DNA of 64,000 nucleotides from Motacilla alba alba (Eukaryota > Chordata > Aves > Passeriformes > Motacillidae), in NCBI RefSeq assembly GCF_015832195.1, contig NC_052017.1, positions 13,716,790-13,780,789 of the forward strand, given 5' to 3'. The position numbers were made by a program, and so were the translations under genes. A model generated the notes under the pieces. The model saw only the letters and a program-made list of their open reading frames with translations, had not been told where the DNA came from and made no database searches. How positions within the stretch are numbered: position 1 is the stretch's first letter; each line of letters begins with the position of its first letter. Below are positions 12,236 to 25,000 of this stretch, piece after piece.

Positions 12236-12625
12236 TCAGAGAACCAGCATAGTAAGAAAGGGGGTGTATCTGAAAGCCATTGGTCTTCCCCCATGGGGCA
12301 GGAGTTGGCCAGGAGTCTCCAGACCTCCTGTGGCTGGAAGCACCTCCTCAGCAAGCTCTGTATGTGGGGGAAGGATATGATCTGGGGCTGCCAGCAGCCA
12401 CTGACAGACTTGCATCAGCTTGGTGAGTCCCAATGTGAGTGGCCCCATGAGCAATTTCCTCTTCACAATGTTCTTGATCTTGTTTCGAAGCTCCCAGAGG
12501 TTTAAAGCTGTCTCCTCATCCCTGTCTCTGTGATGTGAGAGAGAAGTCTTTGTAGTTTCTAATGGAAAGCTGTCATAGGCAGAAGTTAAAAGGGGATTTC
12601 TTTTGCATCCCTTTGCTTCCCAAAG
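12236..12625 (-). other. Unidentified 129-codon open stretch (possible exon or pseudogene remnant)
   Basis: On the minus strand one frame stays open from 12625 down to a stop at 12236-12238. The N-terminal half is charged and polar, with a run reading HHRDRDEET and then LWELRNKIKNIVKRKLL, which could form a basic amphipathic helix. The second half is rich in Leu, Pro and Gly. There is no ATG until two-thirds of the way back from the stop (about residue 59), so this would have to be an internal exon, a pseudogene piece or a chance opening. I recognise no family. It abuts the decayed CR1 fragment, so its lower end may be cut by that insertion. Open stretches of this length are expected about once or twice by chance in a window this size. 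Confidence 0.25.
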
Positions 12626-12917
12626 TCAGACATTTAACACAAAGAACCTGACTTTTCTACAGAAAAATCTAGTTAAACAGAATGTATGGATTCCTGTTAT
12701 CTGATATTTTTATTATCCACCCAGAAAAAATCCCATCAGCAGAGTCATAAGCATAGGCTTGCTTTTGTGAATTCATGCTGACTTTTCATAATTAAATCAG
12801 AATTTCCCCAAGCCTTACTCTAAGTAGTACTTAATTTTTTTTCCTACTGCTGCAGTTAGACAAGCACGGCACATTTCTTGTTTCAGAGCCATTTCCAGTC
12901 ACCTTTCCAGAGAGGAA

Positions 12918-13108
12918 GATAGCCTGTCTAGTGCACTGGGCTGGGACTCAGGAGACCTGGATTTAAACCTAGCTAAGACGCAGGTTATCTGTGTGAATTC
13001 GGGCAACAGACATAACCTACTACATGCACTAATACCATGTTTCTGAGCAGAGACAATAATTTCCTATTATTCAGGAGGCCACACAGATAAATGGGAGGTG
13101 CTGAGTTG
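12918..13108 (+). mobile_element. Ancient MIR/CORE-type SINE
   Basis: The block reads in the order expected for a MIR-like, tRNA-derived CORE-SINE. First is a tRNA-like head with TAGTGCACTGGGCTGGGACT, then GGAGACCTGG and a worn B-box region (GATTTAAACC). A core with CTGTGTGAATTCGGGCAA corresponds to the 'tgtgtgacc-tgggcaa' core of this family. The tail contains GATAAATGGGAGGTGCTGAG. RNA polymerase III would have transcribed the ancestor; the B-box is now mutated. Similar elements in reptiles and birds are old and immobile. The family call is from memory of the consensus. Confidence 0.7.
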
Positions 13109-16100
13109 CATGGAAAAAAACCCAAACTATCACATTATTTTCATGACAATATAGCATATCTTTATCGAATGACCTTGGTTGAAGATGTAATTCCTCAAAG
13201 GTGGTGGATGTCTAACTACAACTGGAATTAGACGCCTAAGCAAATACTTCCAAGGCACCAGGCCCAAGTTTACATCACCAGACTGGCTGTAGCAGTGAGT
13301 CCAGCCTTTTTAAACAGAGCTGGCTGAGGAAGAGGCGCTGCTATAGCTCCATTATAACTGGAGGTGTCTTTGCAGAGATGTGCCCGTGGCTGCAGCATCT
13401 GAGCTGAGCAGGGGGCTGCTGGTGGCCACCACACTCTGTTGGGGTACATTTCTACAGCCCTTGGAGCTGGCTCCTGCTCCCTACCCACCAGCTTCTGGAG
13501 GAGGATGAAGCAAATGCCTTTTCCTTTCAAGCTGGAGATCCTCACTACCTTCCTGGCTTGTTTTCAGAAAGCTGCACAATACTGTGGTAACAGAAGGACT
13601 CTGGCTGCGGAAGAAGAAAAGAAAAAACAACAAAAAGCCTTGTGCCTTCTCTTGTATCACATTCACTCATGCACTCACTCCACAGCTAGCATTCCTCTGG
13701 CAGGACATCCTGTCTCCAGTTCCTTACTACAACCAAAAAAACCACACTCCAAAAAAACCTAGAAAAAATTAGATTCCTTCACTAGCAATGCCTAACATTA
13801 TTATGCTATTTTGCAGATGGGCTGGTTGAATTGAGGTAAAATTTTGAGTTTTTCAGATAACACCTGAAAGTGCTCTATTCTTAGAATCATGTGTTCTGTC
13901 TTGATTCTCAAACTCAAAATTTCAACATGTACATCCAGGAGAGAATTTGCCAGACATGGGCAAAGGATTAGCATTGCTAGCACAGTGTGTAATTCTGATC
14001 CTATAATGGGAAAGCAGCTGCAAACTCTGCATCCTCATATCTCAGATGCATTCAATGCTGCATACATTGTACAGTACACAAGAAGTGTCTTTTGTTTTAT
14101 TCCATTTTGATTTTAATGACACAATTTTAAACCTGCTGCAGAAAACCCAATTTTTTATCTGAAATACATGAAGGTGTTGTTCATCAAACAAATGGGTTGA
14201 GGAATTGTTTGGGTGCTTCAGAACAAAGAATTACTCTGGCTATCATCACAGACATTCTGAATGGGAACAATTTACCATGGAGGGCTGTGGCTTCAGGAGG
14301 AGGATAATGGTAAGTGTTAGTTTTGTTCACTTTCTGTACCAATGAAAATATAAAGAGGCTGTAAGTGGATTCATTTGCTGTTCAGTTGTGAAGTGGCAGT
14401 CAGAACAAAAGACAAGGGCGACAAAGTTCAGACTGAAATGATGAAGAGCCAGAGAAAGAAAGGCAACTTAAAAAAAATCCAAATAATGTATTTTTTTTTG
14501 TCTAGAAATGAAAGTAAAAGAAAAGTAAATTTGCTATGCACTCAGAAGTCATAAATGATGAAATTAATTTGTACAGTGCACTTGCATACGCAGGTGCTAC
14601 TGTTATGGATATCCATTATAAATCTGCAGGGCACTAAAATGATTACTCTTTCCCCCATGTCTCTGAATGCCATATTTTTCCAGCATGCTGGATCCCATCT
14701 GGTCTCAAAGTTTTGTCATTCTTCAGACATTTCAATTTCTTGATTACCTGTCAGGTTATGACCCTCAATTGTTTCTCTTTTTTAATATCTCTTGCTGTTC
14801 ACTTGGGAGATGTCCATGTGTTTCTGACATCTGCCACCCAACCCCCTCCATGAGCCCCATGACACAGCACTAATTATTGTGTTTATTTCAACAGTGTCCT
14901 CACCTCCTTTAAAGAAAAGACCCAGGCTTTCTCCCACAGCACCCATACTGATCACAGTTCTTATATTTGTGCTATTCCATAGTTTGCCATAACTGTCTCC
15001 AGGTTTTTCATTGTGAAAGAATGTCCTTTGAATCTAGAGGGATTGCTCTTCAAGGTCACAGCTGAAGGTGTTATGTAGCAACTATGTCTGTTGTACTCCT
15101 TAAATGGATAAGCTTATTTTCAGTTCCACTGTCAACCAGGACTACATCCCATCCCTTGATCTTCCTATGAGGAAGAATTCTTCAATTTTCATTCATTCTA
15201 AAAACAAAAACATGATTGATTGTTTTAAAAATGTAATGCTTTTGTTACTAGAATAACCAAATTTTAAATCTGGATCCTCATTTCCACCTTTCTTCCAATG
15301 TTATTCTCATTTTAATGGCTTAATAACATGAGAAACATATGAGGAAATTCTTGCCCTAACTAAATATGCAGCAGGTGTGAACTTTTGATCTGGACTTGTA
15401 AGCTAGTCTTTGGTCCCTTGTGATGACAAAGCATCATTCAGAATCCCGGGTTCAACCAGTTTTGTGTTGTTTTCTGTGACCACAACCATCATAAGCACTT
15501 GGTCCTTTGCGTAGAGCCAAAGATCAAGTTGAACTTCTGTTGCTGCTGGAGCAAGGGTGGGAACCCTTCAGTGGAATTAAAACCAGGCAGCACAAATGGA
15601 AAGGGCAAAGGAAAGACTGCAGGACTCTCTTGTGGCAGCCAAGTCCCCAGTTTCTCAAATAAATGAACCTCTCACCAAAGACAGTTTTTTTCCCCTGCTC
15701 TGGCATAGCTGGGTCTTAAATTCATTCTGTCTTAATCTTAACAGATGGCATCAACAGCCAGTGCCTGTATGTTATGTGGAGAACATGCTTTTTCCAGTCC
15801 ATGATCAGTACGTGGTGGGATCTCTCCCTTTTAGGATCTTGTTGGGGAATGCTTAATGGTAGACTTTGAACAAGTTCAAGCAGGGCCTAAGTGACAGACT
15901 GCTTGTGGTAGCCAAGGTGGAAGGGACTGTGAACACCTGCAAAACCTTTGTCTCTTAGGGAACTTCATTGGCACCAATTCAAATAAACATTACCGTAATC
16001 AAATTTTCATACTTAGATGCCCAAGTTCAGCTGAAATCACCTTTTAGATATTTTAGTAATTTGGCAAGATTTGGGATGAATAGTTGTTTTATTTGTACAG

Positions 16101-16924
16101 CTGAAGAGTAGTATTGCCTAACACCATGAAGATTATAATGTAGAAATATATGAGCCATAAAGCTCACTTTCACTGTGCTTGTTTCTACTTCCTTCACTGA
16201 ATTATACTTCTCTTCTTATCCTTCACTTATGCCATTAATACATAAAATTTTATTTTCCACTAAAATAATTTGACTCTATTCATAATCAAGGGCTTAAAAG
16301 GAGCAGATGAAAGTGAGAGATAGCAGTCAGCTTTTTAGGAAATTAAAGAATTTACTTCATTTGCAAATGACCATGGTGCTTATAGAAGTAACCCCTGCAT
16401 TAAAGGATTAGCATTACAAGCATGAGCAGGCCACAGTGCCCTGGAAGTGAACTTGGATTGCAGTAGGGTCATGCCTGAATGAGAATTAGTTTTTGCCAAA
16501 ATTGTGCCCTCAGAGGATTACATGTTACCCTCAAGAGGCCAAGCCAGACATAGATTAAATCCACACATTGGAAAAATGGTGCAGTTTGTATTGTTCAGGA
16601 CATTGTGGGTTTTGAAAAGATACAACCATTTACATTATTCAATCTACATTTTATTTGATAGTGTGATTGTCAGGCAGTAGTTATAAGAGTAACAGGGCTG
16701 ATGAGCAGTTGCTTGATGAGCAGTAGGCTTTAGACTGTGTACTATAAGTGAGGATAATTTGGAAATACTGATATTTCTTTTGACTGAAGCTTATAATAAA
16801 GAAAGGTACCGGATACTGCTTTAGTTATCTCATTATCTTACAACCCCAAGCAACTTTTTGACATATTATATTGATTAAAGCAAGAGAAAGTTGGGCATTT
16901 CAGCATAATTTATGCAAGCTCAAA
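13109..16924. other. Unique non-coding DNA
   Basis: No gene or clear repeat. An A-rich stretch lies at 13606-13760. A phrase near 13799-13845 (TTTTGCAGATGGGCTGG followed by TTGAGG) faintly resembles the minus strand of a MIR tail but is too short to call. Open frames here are at or below about 107 codons and unremarkable. Confidence 0.5.
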
Positions 16925-16955
16925 CCAATAATTAGAACAGCTAATTAGCTATTGG
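16925..16955. promoter_or_regulatory. Inverted CCAAT pair flanking TAATTA core
   Basis: CCAATA (16925-16930) and its inverse TATTGG (16950-16955) flank ATTAG and the self-complementary CTAATTAG (16941-16948). The arrangement is a near-symmetrical set of NF-Y-like and homeodomain-like sites in 31 bp. This is a motif reading only; deep conservation would be needed to support an enhancer. Confidence 0.35.
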
Positions 16956-18684
16956 TATCTGATTTTATATTAATCAGGAACTAAGATAACAGAAACAATA
17001 CACGCAAGTCTTGTTTGGTAATAAGGAGTTTGGTTTCTCTAGCCTAGCAGTGATCATTAATTTTGCTGTGTTTTGATTTAGTGTTTGTGTTAATATATTC
17101 CAGTATGTCTGAGGATATGAAAGTAACACCTGGCGTGCTCTGTGCAAATGCTTCTCTGCTTCAGGAGAAAAGCCAAAGGGGAAATGCAGCTAAACCTAGA
17201 GCATCATTATAAACAGTCTGGTGGGGATAAATGCCTATACTTTCTAATGCTAAAAGAAAGCAAATGGAAATATGTGGTTCTGTTTGTATGTTTGTATATA
17301 TGTAGAAAGAATGCAGGAGGTAGTGCAGAAAGAGCATTTATGCTGAGAAGGTTTTTGATGTCTATTTGTACAATGCAAGGGGTTCTACATGCAGGTTTTT
17401 GTTTACATCTATGCTCAGTGTATGTTTGCAATTTGTTAGTGGAGGCAGTAAGCCCAATTAAAGGAAAACCCTCTGTGCTCAGAGTTTTAATTTTGCTGAT
17501 ATCCCAAGACTGTCTAAGGTAGATATTCCACCTAGATTTGAGCTTGCCAGCAGTGAGCTTTGCTAGACTGGAATGAAAATAAAGACACTTCACTGCCTTT
17601 TATTTCCTCAGCTTCAAAATAGTCTCTTCTTTCCCTGGGAACAATGCTCTTCTCCTTATGCAGAACTTATCTGGTAACTCACGTAGTTAGCTTATTACAT
17701 GTAAAAAAGAAAAAGGCTTCAGGAATAACTGGCAGGGTGACTGATGGAGAGACACAAAACCAGAGGTGTGTTCACACCAAGTCGAGGTGCTGGATTGCTG
17801 AAGGAATGTGGGATATACTCGATCAACTTTAGCAAAGACAGAAGAATCTACTTTTTCATTTCAGTGCATAAATACATCAATGTCCTTTGAAGATAGCTTT
17901 TATTCTGTTATGCCTTTTCAAGAAAGGTTTGGAGCTGAATCAGACCCCTTATCAGATGGCATTTCCCACTGGTATAATACCTGCAGATGAAAACAAAATT
18001 AATCCAGCTCTATCGTTCACGTTATTAAACTCATCTTTAAAATGGGAAACTGGAGCCTACCTTTATGTGACAGAAAGCCAGAGAGATTTGTTCAGACCTC
18101 CCATATATCTTAGTGTAAGATAGGCAAAACCATCTTCTTTCTTACGTCCATCCACCCCGGGTGCATTTGCTTCCCACTCTTTTGTACTTTTTTATATTAT
18201 TAAGCACCCTTACAAGCACTCTAGATTTATTAGCACATGGAAACTGGAGTTTATTATAGGCAGATTATCTATATATTAGCATAGCATCTCTGGTTCAAGG
18301 AGATGTGGTGAAGCTTCAGGAGGAATTTTCTAGCCTGTGAGGTGAGTGTAGTGGTCAGTGGAGCTGAAGGGATAGCTACATCAGCTAATTTACACACTGA
18401 CAAATGCAATTTTGCAGCCTACTGGAACAAAATGAAAATCCTACTCTCTAACAAGCCTTCCTGAAGGCAGTATGAGAAAAAGATTACATGCATAATAAGC
18501 CCATGAAATCTCAAATCTCAACTTTGGACCTGGGATTTTGACTCATGCCTACTTCTGTATAAAACCTGAAAATCTAAGAAGAGTTTAGCCTATAGCAGGA
18601 ATTTCTTCTACTCCTTGAGATGCTTTGTTTGGTCCCCCCCTTCCCCTCTTTCTCCTCCACCCCCAGTCCCTGCCTGGAAAAAAA
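16956..18684. other. Unique non-coding DNA
   Basis: Overlapping open frames of 126 codons (plus, 17142-17522) and 128 codons (minus, 17207-17593) occupy the same bases. At most one could be real, and neither shows a domain. At 18020-18070 the sequence CTCATCTTTAAAATGGG, followed by GCCTACCTT, faintly resembles the 3' part of a MIR SINE in plus orientation. I rate that as possible only. Confidence 0.45.
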
Positions 18685-18715
<31 letters not shown>

Positions 18716-18758
18716 CACACACACAGAGCAATGCAAAGCAAAGCAAAACAAAGCAATT
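18685..18758 (+). repeat. (CA)n microsatellite with adjoining AAAGC pentamer run
   Basis: About 20 CA units run from 18685 to 18725 with one G interruption at 18709. An imperfect AAAGC/AAAAC pentamer run follows (about 18732-18758). The pair lies just upstream of the CR1 3' end, and simple repeats next to a retroelement boundary are common. Confidence 0.95.
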
Positions 18759-18867
18759 CAAAAGAGAAAGAATGTGAGAATGTCTACAAAGAGCCAGGTT
18801 AAATATCTGCCTTGCCTAGTTAGCATTTCAGCAAGGGATGGCCAATGGCTGATGGCCAGGAGAGATG

Positions 18868-19096
18868 AAAATGTTAGACAAAAGTGAGCAATCACCCTTT
18901 TCTTCACAGAAAGTGTGATTGGACATTGGAATGGGCTCTGCAGGGAGGTGGTGGAGTCACTGTCCCTGCAGGTGTTTAAGGAAATACTGGACCAGGCAGT
19001 CAGCGCCATGGTCTGGTTGACAAGGTGGTGTTTGGTCACAGGTTGGACTTGGTGATCTCAGAGGTCTTTTCCGACCTGATTCTGTGATTCTGTGAT
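18868..19096 (+). mobile_element. CR1 LINE, 3' end (5'-truncated)
   Basis: The segment reads through typical CR1 3'-terminal landmarks in plus orientation: CATTGGAATGGGCTCTGCAG, GGAGGTGGTGGAGTCAC, GCCATGGTCTGGTTGACAAG, GGTTGGACTTGGTGATCTCA, and GAGGTCTTTTCCGACCTG. It ends in two tandem copies of ATTCTGTG (19079-19096), the octamer terminus characteristic of CR1. About 230 bp is retained, so it is a 5'-truncated dead copy, as most CR1 insertions in birds are. No open reading frame of ORF2 remains. Confidence 0.95.
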
Positions 19097-20071
19097 AAAG
19101 TGACCCTTCCCTAGTACATTTTTCAACTCTCCAGCAATCTGTAGGTCAGGGCAGCCCTGAAACAAAGGATTCAGGGATTCAAGGATTCAGGATTTCTTCC
19201 TTCTTGATAGGCCTTGATGTTGCCCAGTAAGCACTTTTCTAAAAACTTTTCTAAGCCCAGAAATACCTCTCACCCACAACAGCCTGCAACCCTGCATTCC
19301 ATAGCTTAGCCATGTGTTATAAGAAGGATCTCATCTCTCAGTGCTGGTGCACTGTCAAGTCGCTTTGCACGTACACTCAAAGTCAGACCCTTGATCTCCT
19401 GTGGATGTGAAGAACACAAAGAGCCCCACTCACTCTGAAAACACTCCTAAGGGACTGGGTTGGTGAGGAATTCATTGCCATCGTTGCTGCAAAGGAGTTT
19501 TTGAGATAGGGAACCCCAAACAGTAAAAAGAAGGGAATCTTATGGGGACAGTCAGCTGATAAGCAGCCAGGTCACAATGGCAGAGGGATAACTGCTACAA
19601 ATTCATGTGATGCAAAAGCAGAAGTTTCTTTTGGGCACCTCTCTTTCCCAGTAGCACTTACACAGGGTGTTGTAAGTCTCAGAAGGAAGGGACGCATGAA
19701 AGCTTGTTTGAAGTCCTCTACCAGACCTGGTTTAGTTCAAATGACTCTGATGAATTGGAGGGCGACAAGGGAGAGACAGCTGCTCCTGCAAAGTCTCCAA
19801 ATGTAGCCAGCTCCACAGAAACATGCCTGGGGAGATTGTTGCGACTACAGAAGCAAGTAACTCATTTGCCCCAAGTCACTTCTAGCCCACACAGCCCCAG
19901 CAGAGGCTGGGACAGAAAATGCTAGATTAACCTCAAGGCAGTGCAGTAGTGGCATTTGGAAAGATTGTGGTTCGTTTCCACAGCCACTGTTTCCAAAGTC
20001 TGAATTTTAGCTGATGGGTCAGTGCCCAAGTTTTTCTGCAGCATGAACCCAAGCTCATCTCAGCTTCTGCT
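19097..20071. other. Unique DNA with a possible MIR-like remnant
   Basis: No gene is seen. A short tandem of GGATTCA-type heptads lies around 19165-19190. At 19855-19920 the words TTGCCCCAAGTCAC, CACACAG, CAGAGG and CTGGGACAGAA occur in the order of a minus-strand MIR core. This is suggestive but short. Confidence 0.4.
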
Positions 20072-20852
20072 TCAAGACTGATGATATTCAAGATTGCCCC
20101 TCAGGCTTCTAATATGTTGGACTGCCTTTTGAATTGCCCATATCTGTGTGTAGAAGAATTTACCTTTGGCACCACATTCGGCTAATGGAGAGGGTCGGGG
20201 GGGGAAAGAGCTCACTCCAGCTCTGTAGCTTTGCACACCATGACACCAGTGGACATTGCCTGGATCATGCAGTGGTGCCTCATAAAATGTCCAGCAACCC
20301 ACAAACTTGTAAGAACTGTAATATAGCCACCCTACTCTGAGGGAACACAGGTCTATCATCCTAACTAGGAATTTTGTGGTCCATGTGCACTCAGATCTGT
20401 CATCAGCTGTGAGAGACCTGGCTGCTGTGAATGTGTTGCCTTTCTTTTTTTTTTTTTTTTCCTGTGGGCAGACAAAAGCAAATAATAGTTCTCCCAAATA
20501 CTTGTGGAGGATGACTACAAAGAAGGTATTCAGTGGGATTAGATGTATTTTCATTCCACTAAAATGTGTGTGCCCTTTTTTATCTTGCAGTACTTGTTCA
20601 GTGTTGGAAACAGCCAATCAAACCACAAATTTGGCTTTATTTTTAAATTGCAACCAAAGCCATAAAGCTGAACAAGGCAGAATTACAAGTAAACCAGCCA
20701 GTTCCTCTCATCTGCTATGGACCTTTGCAGCAAGCTGTTTTACAGTACCTATTCTTCCTCATAACCATATCCTTTTTCTCCAGGGGATCATTTTAAGCTT
20801 TAGAAACTGCAGAAGCCATCCTAAAGCCATTTTTCCTGAAGGGAGTACTTAA
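20072..20852. other. Overlapping opposite-strand open frames, unknown status
   Basis: A 181-codon frame on the minus strand (20072-20617) overlaps a 158-codon frame on the plus strand (20376-20852). The T16 run at 20445-20460 reads as polylysine in the minus frame and polyphenylalanine in the plus frame. Neither product has a signal peptide, repeats or a family I recognise. The homopolymer helps keep both frames open, which argues for chance. Confidence 0.25.
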
Positions 20853-22062
20853 ATGGAAAAGAACCCTCTTCTCATGATTTAGAGTGTGTAAAATGCTATC
20901 CTGATCCTACCAGGCTGAAAGCTGCAGTCCTCATTCTTTCCCAAAACTCTTGCATCTGCAAAGGGACCGTTGAATTCAAAAAGGCAGTGCGTGAGCTTAG
21001 CAGCACGCCCATGTGGTTTGCATTGTAGGCCTAAGAAGCCATTTCCCTTGCACTTTTCAGAGAAACCTCCCTTTTATCACAGAGAGCTTAATCTGCTGGG
21101 ATGAAAATTATAACCCACTGAAAATCCACTAGGAATCTTGAGACAATCCCATTTTCAGACACTGAATCCTTTCCATTATTTTTGTCTGTTTCTTCTTTTT
21201 GTTGTTGTTGTAATGCCCTGTCTCCTGGTTGCTTCCCATAAAAAAAGTAAATCAGGATTACCAGCATACTACAAATGAGCCCGTACTTCAACTATGTCCT
21301 TCCTGGTGAGAAGTAGTAAATATGATGAGAGAGAAAAATTGTTCCTGGGAGGTTTTCAACCTAATTTTGTAGACTTAAGATATCTGATTGTCCTGGGAAC
21401 TCTGTGCTTGCAGCTCCCATTAATTTCAGTAGCAGGTGTCTAAATATTTCTCATACCCAGAGGTTCACATATTTGTAAGAGGATGTAGATAAGGTTTGGA
21501 TAAGCACATAGCAATTCTCAGGTTAAACAAAGCAGAGCTTCTTGTCTCTTGTTGTTCTCCTAATGCTACTTATTGTTGGATATTAAATATGCAGGTGATG
21601 AGGATGCACTAAGCTGATCTGAGAGAAAACCAGAGGATTATTTTATGTTTCCCAAAAGCACAGTACCCTTTGTGTAGATGTGGGGTACAATTTGTAAACT
21701 CTCTTTAGTGTGAACACTGAAATTTCTTCACTTGGCTTATTAAATTTTGGGAGGAAAGTAAAAGGGAACAAAGGTCATTGACTACGTCATCTGTTTTCAG
21801 AGATTTGTTCTCTTAATCTAAGCCATTTTATTCCTCCCCTCACCACTTTTTGGTCCCTGCAGGGAGGAGTATGCCCTATCCCAGGATAAACTTGCTGTGA
21901 TTCAGAAGAAAGGAAGCCCACAAGTCTCAAAGAGTAAATGACTCATGCAAGATGTCTTGCTATTAATATAGTGTATTAGTACCACAGTGATTTTAAGACA
22001 ACTACAGTGAGAGGACAGTGGCACAAGTCTCCTCTGAAAGGTCAATTTCTGCTTTGCTGGAG

Positions 22063-22064
<2 letters not shown>
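20853..22064. other. Unique non-coding DNA
   Basis: No gene or transposon recognised. A short GTT run is present near 21200-21211. Confidence 0.5.

Positions 22065-22095
<31 letters not shown>
22065..22095 (+). repeat. (AC)n microsatellite
   Basis: An uninterrupted run of about 15 AC dinucleotides. It is likely polymorphic in length. The flanks are unique. Confidence 0.98.
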
Positions 22096-22097
<2 letters not shown>

Positions 22098-25000
22098 TTT
22101 TCTTAGTTTTTATCTGGTGGCTTAGACTGAGCAAATATCTGTGAAGTGACACATCAGCCTTAGTGCCTTAGCCCCACTGCAAGGAGACGTCTGTGCTATC
22201 AGGGAGCTCTGTCCCCACAGCTGCCTTTGGCCAGCTCAGAGTGCAGCCCATGGACTGCATGCCCAGGGCAAGGAACTGGTGATTAGCTGCAGCTACAGCA
22301 CAGCAGTCCTTCCCTCTGAGGCCACTGTGCTTAACCTAAGGAGCTGACAGGGACAGCCTGTCTGGGTGGGATGATGAGTCCTTTTTACTTTCTGCCCAGC
22401 GGTGAAGAGCGCGTGATGCTCACATCCATCTCCCCTCTGACTGGTTCAGTTCAGCCTTTGACAGGCCAGGACAAAAGGGCACCTCTTTGACATCCCTGGG
22501 AGCGAAATGTTACCACTTCATTCCTATCAAGTTTTAAATTGCAGCTTCCAAATTTGATTCATAAAGTGAACATTGAAGCCCTGCTTATATAATCCAGTGG
22601 GACCCTGGCCATTTTGTAGCCATTTATTTCTCACATGTTAAATATCTGAGAAGTTTTGCAGGTTTTTTAAAATGAAGTTTGGTTCCTTTCTGTTTTCTTA
22701 GTTGTTTTCCTTATACCACTTAAGAAAATGTTAAGTATCATTAAAACACACTTTCTATCAATACTCTAGTTGGTAGTGTGAGAAGATAGTTTTGATACAT
22801 TCAAAAACTAATGTACATGTTTTTAATTGATGCAAAAACTGTTTTCTATCTTTTTGTATTAAAAAACTCTTGATACCTTGCAGCTTGCCTAAGAGAAAGA
22901 TATATAAGGGCCAAATTTTGACCCCTTTTTTTGCTTCTATTTTTTTTTCTCCTGGTGATTCTTTTCCTCTCACCTTCTTAATGGTAGTGACAGATTCATG
23001 CATTGCCAGATAGGCCATTTGGAAAGATAAAATAGGATAATACCGATGAGGTAAAATGCTTCAAAGAGAGACATTATTTTAATATTTGTGGTTTTGATCT
23101 GAATCTAGGCTTGTGACTCTCTGGATTCCTCTTTTATCTATTCATTGCATGACTTGTCTTTCTACTTCATGTAAGACATTCTTAAATTTGTATTGCGTAA
23201 CCAGAATCAGGCATTAAGGATCATCTAATAAAGGTGTCTTTAAAGTTGGGCAGTTCATGTTCTTGTTCATAAGTCTAGCATCATCAATTTTTTCTGAACT
23301 GTATAACTATGAGATATTACTTAGTTTAAGTAGAAAAACATAACATAAGCCATGTTTCTGTGACTGAAAGACATAGAAGACATGGAAGACATTTTTGTGC
23401 TTTTATAATTAAAAAACATTCTGATTTATTGGATTTTCATGCCCTTTAACTTCAGCTGTATCTTGAATGTCAAGCTTGATTTTTTCATGTTTTAGTCATG
23501 TGCATTCATTTAGTGAACACGAATAATTTTCCTGCCTTTCTGTTTAAATTATGCCTTTTTAAAAGGTGTCTTTTAGACAAGTAATCTCTGTTAACAAGAA
23601 CAAAAATTTTTAAACAGACTAGTTTTATTTTTTCATACACTTGATTGCTATGCTCCTGACTTCTTTTGAGTTGGATTTTTAATTTTTTTTAAAAGTGAGG
23701 ATGCTTATAGAGATGACACGATCTTGTTTTTTTGTAATGTTCTTATGATTAAGTTGATGAACTACAAATTGAAATCAGTTGTTCCTACAGCAGGTTTTGA
23801 GCTCTAGTTTTTTTACCCAGTGGCTAGATCTCTTGCAGATACTCTGTTCTACATTTCAGAGCAAAAAAAAATCATCATTCCTCTCTGTGAAAGATTAGTG
23901 AGACTGAATGAGCTTTCAAATACCAAACTTGTGGTTTTCACACAAGATGCAAAATGGCTAAGGGGTATAAAATTAAGAATAAGCTGGAAAAGAGTGTTTT
24001 AATCAGCCTGAGATGTTAGTCTGATTTCATTTTACTTTGCTGAAAATAAGTAATAGTGATGGGTATGACTTTGGAGACAGTAGCAAGAATTGAGTGATCC
24101 GAAGTCCTCTTTGAAGAAGATCCCGGGATGACGCACGGCTGCTCAACCCCCCCAGACCTGGATTTGCTGGCTGGGCCACTGCAATTGTATGGTTATGTTA
24201 ACACTAGATAGTAGAACATTGTGGATTGAGAAACACCAGCTAAATGAGAAGAGCCCTAAAGTACAGCAAGAACAATTTGGTTTTATAGGGCAGATAAAAG
24301 GATAAAGGGATAAATTTGTTTCTAAATTGAGTTGCAATTTTTCAGTTATTTCTGACTTTGAAAGTATTAGTTCCTTTCTTTATGACCTAGTCCAACCCTA
24401 TGAGCTGGATCTTTCACTGTATCTTCTGCAATGCATATGGGGTGCTTTTTGAGCCAATATTGGCATGAGGTTCACATGGTTACTCCATTTTACTGAAAAC
24501 ATCAATCCCTCGCTTTGCAATGCAAGTAGTAGTTTACTATTGTCATCAAAAACAACAGAAATATAAAATTGCGTTTGAATTAAATCCCACAAATGCGATG
24601 GTTATTTGACAGCTGCTTCTGTATTTGTCTGAGGACTGTAATTTACAAGTTAGATTAACTATCGGTATTTTCAATATATTTCAAAAATAATCTATAATAG
24701 TTGTTAAGAAAGCAGTGACAAATCCTGGCATTAGAACCGCTGGCCAGGATTCCACTGGTTTTGCTGTATCCATGCTTTTGCTGTACAATGTGTTTACACC
24801 TCTTAGAAACACTCAGTTCTGCCCAAGGACAGTGCAGCAAAGAATTAAAATTCAAGCACTAGAGGCAGTCTCTTTCTTTCTTTCTTCCTGAATAAATGAA
24901 GGAAAACAAAGATGGAAAAATACAGAAAACAAAACAATGAATGATTTTGCCAGGATTCATACCAAATATTGCCATGCTTTGTCAATGCAGATTGAATTAA

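Noticed and set aside
15445..15465. GGGTTCAACCAG word suggestive of a tRNA T-arm
   Set aside because: It fails the B-box consensus at its last position and has no partner A-box.
17142..17593. Overlapping 126- and 128-codon frames on opposite strands
   Set aside because: They share the same bases and neither has domain evidence.
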